Assembly: GCA_016194625.1 (NCBI GenBank)
Contig: JACQBB010000412.1
Coordinates: 1-9,194 of the forward strand
Length of the DNA: 9,194 nucleotides
Reading direction: 5' to 3'
Source of the DNA: Elusimicrobiota bacterium
Lineage (GTDB): Bacteria > Elusimicrobiota > Elusimicrobia > UBA1565 > UBA9628
Shown: positions 5,425 through 9,194 of the stretch, piece after piece
How the letters are laid out: the number at the start of each line of letters is the position of its first letter
How positions within the stretch are numbered: position 1 is the first letter of the stretch
Position numbers and translations under genes: made by a program
Notes under the pieces: generated by a model
What the model was told of the DNA's origin: nothing
Database searches by the model: none
Seen by the model: the letters and a program-made list of their open reading frames with translations, nothing else

Positions 5425-6541
5425 CACGGTCGCGACCCTCGACGTGAAGCGGCTGGAGGTCCTGGCGCCGGACGGCACGGTGGACGCCAAGCTGATGCCG
5501 AAGGTCGGCGACGACCTGCTCCTGACGATGTACCGGCTGATGGTCCAGATCCGGGCGTTCGACGAGCGGGCCATCCTGCTCCAACGCTCGGGGCGCCTGG
5601 GCACCTACCCGATGATCACCGGCCAGGAGGCGACGCAGTGCGTGCCGCCGCTGGCCCTGAAAGCCTCGGACTGGGTCGTGCCGACCTACCGCGGCGGCGG
5701 CGTGTACTTCGCGCGCGGGATGCAGATGCGCCACGCGCTGCTGTATTGGGCGGGCGACGACCGCGGCACGCACTTCGCCGAGAACACCAACGACATGATC
5801 TTCTCGATCCCGGTCGGCACGCACCTGACGCAGGTCGCGGGCCTGGCCTGGGGCCAGAAGCTGAAGGGCAAGAAGGGCGTGGCGCTCACCTACTGCGGCG
5901 ACGGCACCAGCTCCAAGGGCGACCTGCACGAGGCCCTGACCTTCGCCGGCCAGTTCAAGCTGCCGGCCGTCTACATCATCGAGAACAACCACTGGGCGAT
6001 CTCGGTGCCGCGCTCGCGCCAGGCGGCGTCGCAGACGCTGGCGCAGAAGGCCTGGGGCTACGGCGTGCACGGCCTGCAGGTGGACGGCAACGACGCGCTC
6101 GCCGTCTACAAGGCGGTGAGCGAGGCCGTCGCCCGCGCGCGGGCGGGGGAAGGCGCGACGCTGCTCGAGTGCGAGACCTATCGCCTGGGCCACCACACGA
6201 CGGCCGACGACGCGACGCGGTACCGCTCGGACAAGGAAGTCGAGGCGTGGAAGAAGCGCGACCCGATCTCTCGGATGAAGAAATTCTTGGTATCAAAGAA
6301 GCTTTGGAACGAAACGAAAGAGAAGCAGCTCGCGGCGAGCACGAAACTCTGGATCGATGGAGAAGTAAAGGCATACGAAGATTTCCCGGCGCCGAACCCG
6401 CTCGACATGTTCGCCAACAACTACGAGCGCGCGACCCCGGCGCTGATCGAACAGCGGGCCGAGCTCGAGGAGCTGCTCAAGTTCAAGGGCGGGGCGAAGA
6501 TCCTGACCGAACTGCCGCCGGCCGAAGGGAGGTTCCCGTGA
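5414..6541 (+). CDS. pdhA: 2-oxoacid dehydrogenase E1 component, alpha subunit (pyruvate or branched-chain)
   Basis: This 375-residue thiamine-diphosphate enzyme subunit decarboxylates a 2-oxoacid together with E1 beta. The N-terminal part reads like Bacillus-type PdhA: IRAFDERA at 46-53, GRLGTY at 60-65, TGQEA at 69-73. The ThDP/Mg motif runs from GDG at 162-164 to NN at 191-192 (GDGTSSKGDLHEA, then IIENNHWAIS at 188-197). The second half, RLGHHTTADD at 257-266 and YRSDKEVEAW at 270-279, resembles branched-chain E1 alpha (phosphorylation-loop region). Substrate is therefore undecided and the symbol is provisional. Start: ATG at 5414 has GAGGAG at 5404-5409 and overlaps lipA by 11 bases. It ends in a GTGA overlap with E1 beta. 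Residues about 284-325 are encoded with much lower GC and different codons than the rest. Acetoin dehydrogenase E1 is another possible identity. Confidence 0.93.
   Translation: MALNTVATLDVKRLEVLAPDGTVDAKLMPKVGDDLLLTMYRLMVQIRAFDERAILLQRSGRLGTYPMITGQEATQCVPPLALKASDWVVPTYRGGGVYFARGMQMRHALLYWAGDDRGTHFAENTNDMIFSIPVGTHLTQVAGLAWGQKLKGKKGVALTYCGDGTSSKGDLHEALTFAGQFKLPAVYIIENNHWAISVPRSRQAASQTLAQKAWGYGVHGLQVDGNDALAVYKAVSEAVARARAGEGATLLECETYRLGHHTTADDATRYRSDKEVEAWKKRDPISRMKKFLVSKKLWNETKEKQLAASTKLWIDGEVKAYEDFPAPNPLDMFANNYERATPALIEQRAELEELLKFKGGAKILTELPPAEGRFP
6525..6532 (+). promoter_or_regulatory. Strong ribosome binding site for E1 beta, deciding a GTG start
   Basis: AAGGGAGG lies 5 bases before GTG at 6538. 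This near-perfect Shine-Dalgarno sequence identifies GTG, overlapping the E1 alpha TGA, as the E1 beta start. The first in-frame ATG is only at residue 74, after the conserved N-terminal motifs, so it cannot be the start. Confidence 0.8.
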
Positions 6542-7548
6542 GCGCCAAGACCAAGGCTCCGGCCGCGACGCGCACGCTGAACCTGGTCCAGGCCGTCAAC
6601 GAGGCGCTGGACATCGCGCTCGGACGCGACGAGCGGGTCCTCATCTTGGGAGAAGACGTGGGCCGCAACGGCGGCGTGTTCCGCGCCACCGAGGGACTGT
6701 GGAAGAAGTACGGCGACGCGCGCGTGGTGGACACGCCGCTGGCCGAGATCGGCATCATGGGCTCGGCCATCGGCCTGGCCGTCAATGGTTTCAAGCCGAT
6801 CGCCGAGATCCAGTTCGACGGCTTCATGCCCTCCGTGTTCGACCAGGTGGTCTGCCACCTGGGCCGCATCCGCTCGCGCACGCGCGGCAAGCTCTCGGTG
6901 CCGCTGATCCTGCGCGCGCCGCACGGCGGCCTCATCCACGCGCCCGAGCATCATTCGGAGAGCCCGGAGGCGTACTTCTGCCACACGCCGGGGATAAAAG
7001 TGGTCATCCCGAGCACGCCTTACGACGCCAAGGGCCTGCTTCTGGCGGCGGTCGAGTCGCCCGACCCCGTCGTCTTCTTCGAGCCGAAGCTCCTGTACCG
7101 CGCCGCGCGCGGCGAGGTCCCTTCGGGACACTACACGGTGCCCATCGGGAAGGCCCGGCTCGTCCAAGAAGGCACGGACCTCACCATCCTGACCTGGGGC
7201 GCGATGACCGTCACCTGCCAGAAGGCCGCCGAACGCCTCGCCGCCGAGGACAAGGCGTCCGTCGAGATCATCGACCTGCGCACGCTGACGCCGCTCGACT
7301 TGGACGCGATCCTGGCCTCGGTGTCCAAGACCGGCCGCTGCGTGATCGCCCACGAGGCGCCGAACACCGGCTCCTGGGCGGCCGAGCTCTCCGCGCTCGT
7401 CTCCGAGCGCGCGCTGCTGCGCCTGCTGGCCCCCGTCGCCCGCGTCGGCGGCTGGGACATCCGCATGCCTCTCTTCCGTCTCGAGCAGTACTACATCCCG
7501 GACGCGGACCGCGTCGTCATGGCCGCGCGCAAAACCCTGAGCTTCTAG
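6538..7548 (+). CDS. pdhB: 2-oxoacid dehydrogenase E1 component, beta subunit (pyruvate or branched-chain)
   Basis: This 336-residue subunit, from a GTG start, completes the alpha2beta2 E1. Family landmarks are LILGEDVGRNGGVFRAT at 35-51, VDTPLAEIGIMG at 64-75, EIQFDGF at 90-96, HHSESPEAYF at 138-147, GIKVVIPSTPYDAKG at 152-166 and VEIIDLRTLTPLD at 242-254. The stretch VVFFEPKLLYRAA at 178-190, TGRCVIAHEAPNTG at 265-278 and the YYIPD end at 318-322 match branched-chain E1 beta more closely than Bacillus PdhB, from remembered sequences. IPSTPYDAKG itself is the PDH-like form. Length is typical (about 325-340). The subunit forms part of the ThDP site and the E2-binding surface. It overlaps E1 alpha by 4 bases (GTGA) and ends 9 bases before E2. 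Substrate specificity is not settled; the symbol is provisional. Confidence 0.93.
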   Translation: MSAKTKAPAATRTLNLVQAVNEALDIALGRDERVLILGEDVGRNGGVFRATEGLWKKYGDARVVDTPLAEIGIMGSAIGLAVNGFKPIAEIQFDGFMPSVFDQVVCHLGRIRSRTRGKLSVPLILRAPHGGLIHAPEHHSESPEAYFCHTPGIKVVIPSTPYDAKGLLLAAVESPDPVVFFEPKLLYRAARGEVPSGHYTVPIGKARLVQEGTDLTILTWGAMTVTCQKAAERLAAEDKASVEIIDLRTLTPLDLDAILASVSKTGRCVIAHEAPNTGSWAAELSALVSERALLRLLAPVARVGGWDIRMPLFRLEQYYIPDADRVVMAARKTLSF

Positions 7549-7557
7549 GACAACGAC

Positions 7558-9194
7558 ATGAACTTCGAATTCAAGCTGCCCGACATCGGTGAAGGTCTCG
7601 TCGAAGGCGAGATCGTGAAATGGTTCGTGAAGGAGGGGGACACCGTCACCGAGAACCAGCCCCTGGCCTCCGTCCTGACCGACAAGGCCGAAGTCGAGAT
7701 CCCGTCTCCGAAGACCGGCAAGGTCGTGAAGCTGTTCGGCAAACCCGGCCAGAAGGTAAAGGTGCATGCCCCCTTGGCCATCTTCGAAGTGTCCGGCAAC
7801 GGCAAATCGACCGTGTCGGGTTCTCCGGTGGCGTCCAAGCCTGAAACGCCCGTTCCGCCGAAGGCCGAAAAATCGTCCGGCTCTTCCAAGTCCGCCGCCG
7901 CCGTCGCCGTTCCCGCCTCCGCCGCGCCCAAAGGCGGCTTCGTTTTCAACCTCCCCGACATCGGCGAAGGCCTGGTCGAGGGCGAGCTCGTGAAATGGTC
8001 GGTCAAGGTCGGCGACAAGGTGACCGAGAACCAGCCCCTCGCGGCGGTCCTCACCGACAAGGCCGAGGTCGAGATCCCGTCCCCGAAGACCGGCGTCATC
8101 GCCGTCCTCCACGCCAAGCCCGGCCAGAAGGTGAAGGTCCACTCGCCGCTCGTGACCTTCTCCGGCGTCGCCGGCGGCGCGGCCCCGGCGAAGGCCGTCG
8201 AGGCTCCCGCCGCCGTCGCGGCGGCCCCTTCGGCCCTCACGGCCCGGACCGTCCGCGCGACGGACGTGTTGGCGACTCCGATGGTGCGGAAGCTCGCCAA
8301 GGACCTGGGCGTGGACATCGGTTTGGTCGCCGGCACCGGCCCGCAGGGCCGCGTGCTGGAGAACGACGTGCGCGCCTTCAAGGGCGGCGCCGCCCCGGCG
8401 GCCGCGCCCGTCTCGAACGCGAAGGTCAACGCGACGCCCGCGGTGAAGGCGCTCGCGCTGGAGCTGGGCGTGGACATCGCGCGCCTGACCGGCACCGGAC
8501 CCGGCGGCCGCGTCGCGGAGGGGGACGTCCGCGCCGCGTCCCCGAAGGGCGAGCGCCGCCACGCGCCCGCCGCCGCGACGACCGCGAAGGCCTCCGCATC
8601 CGGCCCGCTCGTGTTCACGCCGCCGTCGGCGCCGTCCACGGGCTCCGACAAGGTCCCGTTCGTCGGCATCCGCCGCAAGATCGCCGAGAAGATGGCGCAG
8701 TCCAAGCGCACCGTCGCCGACGTGACGCACGTCGACGAGTGCGACATGACCGCGGTGCTGGCCCTGCGCGAGGAGCTGAAGCCCGAGGCCGCGAAGCGCG
8801 GCGTGAAGCTGACCTTCCTGCCGTTCATCGTCCGCGCGCTGGTCAAGGCGCTGGCCGAGCACCCGATGTTCAACTCGTCGCTCGACGAGGCCGCCGGCGA
8901 GATCGTGGTCAAGCACGAGAAGAACGTCGGCATCGCCGTCGCCGCGCCGCAGGGCCTGGTCGTGCCCAACATCAAGGGCGCCGACGGCAAGGACCTTTTC
9001 GGGCTGGCGGCCGAGATCTCCGGATTGGCAGAAAAGGTGCGTACCAATAAGATCGAGGTCGCCGCGCTGCAGGGCGGCACGTTCACGATCACGAACATCG
9101 GGCCCATCGGCGGCCTGTACGCGAACCCGATCGTGAACCACCCGGAGGTCGCCATCCTGGGGCTGATGAAGCTCCAGAAGCGGCCCATGTACCG
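7558..9194 (+). CDS. pdhC: 2-oxoacid dehydrogenase E2, dihydrolipoyl acyltransferase (3' partial), with two lipoyl and two subunit-binding domains
   Basis: The frame is open from ATG 7558 to the window end (545 residues visible). Domain order: lipoyl domain 1 at 3-79 (TDKAEVEIPSP, lipoyl-lysine K43), Ser/Pro/Ala/Lys-rich linker, lipoyl domain 2 at 128-204 (K168), Ala/Pro linker, peripheral subunit-binding domain (PSBD) 1 at 238-274, PSBD 2 at 291-327, linker, then the acyltransferase domain from about 366 (VPFVGIRRKIAEKM at 367-380, KLTFLPFIVRALVKAL at 418-433, GGTFTITNIGPIGG at 506-519, NHPEVAILG at 526-534). The catalytic HxxxDG motif should lie just beyond the window. E2 forms the core of the complex and moves the acyl group from E1 to CoA. 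The core reads close to Bacillus PdhC, but a branched-chain role is not excluded, so the symbol is provisional. The second PSBD is unusual. Start: ATG lies 9 bases after the E1 beta stop, with AGGA at 7547-7550. Confidence 0.95.
   Translation, partial: MNFEFKLPDIGEGLVEGEIVKWFVKEGDTVTENQPLASVLTDKAEVEIPSPKTGKVVKLFGKPGQKVKVHAPLAIFEVSGNGKSTVSGSPVASKPETPVPPKAEKSSGSSKSAAAVAVPASAAPKGGFVFNLPDIGEGLVEGELVKWSVKVGDKVTENQPLAAVLTDKAEVEIPSPKTGVIAVLHAKPGQKVKVHSPLVTFSGVAGGAAPAKAVEAPAAVAAAPSALTARTVRATDVLATPMVRKLAKDLGVDIGLVAGTGPQGRVLENDVRAFKGGAAPAAAPVSNAKVNATPAVKALALELGVDIARLTGTGPGGRVAEGDVRAASPKGERRHAPAAATTAKASASGPLVFTPPSAPSTGSDKVPFVGIRRKIAEKMAQSKRTVADVTHVDECDMTAVLALREELKPEAAKRGVKLTFLPFIVRALVKALAEHPMFNSSLDEAAGEIVVKHEKNVGIAVAAPQGLVVPNIKGADGKDLFGLAAEISGLAEKVRTNKIEVAALQGGTFTITNIGPIGGLYANPIVNHPEVAILGLMKLQKRPMY
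7564..7794 (+). repeat. Lipoyl domain 1 coding repeat of E2
   Basis: Codes E2 residues 3-79. It is the first copy of an in-gene tandem duplication with the segment 375 bases downstream. By eye about 58 of 74 aligned residues are identical to copy 2, including an unbroken run VLTDKAEVEIPSPKTG around the lipoyl lysine (codon at 7684). Confidence 0.85.
7939..8169 (+). repeat. Lipoyl domain 2 coding repeat of E2
   Basis: Codes E2 residues 128-204, the second copy, with its lipoyl lysine codon at 8059. Differences from copy 1 cluster in the strand after the lysine hairpin (VIAVLHA versus KVVKLFG) and at surface positions, while LPDIGEGLVEGE and KPGQKVKVH are unchanged. Confidence 0.85.
8269..8379 (+). 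repeat. Peripheral subunit-binding domain 1 of E2
   Basis: Codes residues 238-274: LATPMVRKLAKDLGVDI, then GTGPQGRVLENDVRAF. It fits the E1/E3-binding domain consensus. Compared with the Bacillus stearothermophilus domain, R244, K248 and R265 occupy the positions of R135, R139 and R156, which contact E1 or E3, so this copy looks competent. Confidence 0.85.
8428..8538 (+). repeat. Peripheral subunit-binding domain 2 of E2 (divergent copy)
   Basis: Codes residues 291-327: NATPAVKALALELGVDI, then GTGPGGRVAEGDVRAA. The fold-defining residues (TP, LG VDI, GTGPxGRV, DVRA) are all kept, so this is a real domain and not a linker. The basic contact surface differs from copy 1: K297 for Arg, A298 for Lys and L301 for the basic residue. 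It starts 53 residues after copy 1. Confidence 0.8.

Noticed and set aside
6421..9141. Very long minus-strand open frame (about 900 codons) opposite E1 beta and E2
   Set aside because: It is the mirror of real genes with clear domains on the plus strand. Its composition (Arg/Gly/Asp/His-rich, low complexity) is typical of antisense frames in high-GC DNA, and no family motif is seen.
7545..9188. Second long minus-strand open frame (about 547 codons) opposite E2
   Set aside because: It shows repeated segments only because the lipoyl domains on the other strand are repeated. It has no ribosome binding site or recognisable domain.

Overview
The window is bacterial chromosome with very high GC (about 70% by eye) and tightly packed genes. 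All nine genes look like ordinary chromosomal metabolism or signalling genes. I see no mobile element, tRNA, rRNA or CRISPR array. The longest gene-free stretch is the 79 bases between the divergent folB and trxB starts. The organism cannot be named from this sequence. A two-subunit (alpha/beta) 2-oxoacid dehydrogenase E1, a 6-pyruvoyl-tetrahydropterin-synthase homologue of an unusual long type, and promoters that appear to give leaderless mRNAs suggest a high-GC lineage outside the well-studied enterobacteria (an uncultured phylum such as Elusimicrobiota is possible, but this is a guess).

Layout: (1) 1-2544, plus strand: the 3' end of a sensor histidine kinase, a membrane protein resembling the Yip1 family, and a short-chain dehydrogenase of the pteridine-reductase/FolM type, in operon-like spacing. 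(2) 2513-3507, minus strand: folB (dihydroneopterin aldolase) followed by a COG0720 (PTPS/QueD-like) gene, converging on the dehydrogenase with a 32-base overlap. The three pterin-related genes form a small pterin/folate cluster spread over both strands. (3) 3508-3586: a divergent promoter region with an extended -10 element exactly 6 bases upstream of each ATG and a perfect 17-bp palindrome between them. (4) 3587-9194, plus strand: trxB, lipA, E1 alpha, E1 beta and E2 of a 2-oxoacid dehydrogenase complex. The first four genes overlap and E2 follows after 9 bases, so this is almost certainly one operon. The E2 gene runs off the window; E3 (dihydrolipoamide dehydrogenase) and LipB are not seen.

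How the genes fit together: LipA inserts sulfur into octanoyl groups on the E2 lipoyl domains, E1 alpha/beta decarboxylates a 2-oxoacid (pyruvate or a branched-chain 2-oxoacid) and loads the acyl group on the lipoyl arm, and E2 passes it to CoA. Thioredoxin reductase heads the operon, linking thiol redox supply to this complex. On the other side, FolB, the PTPS homologue and the pteridine-reductase-like enzyme act on 7,8-dihydroneopterin-type compounds leading to folate or another reduced pterin.

The most notable points are the E2 protein with two peripheral subunit-binding domains in tandem, the paired leaderless promoters around a palindrome, and the pterin trio containing a long-form COG0720 enzyme.
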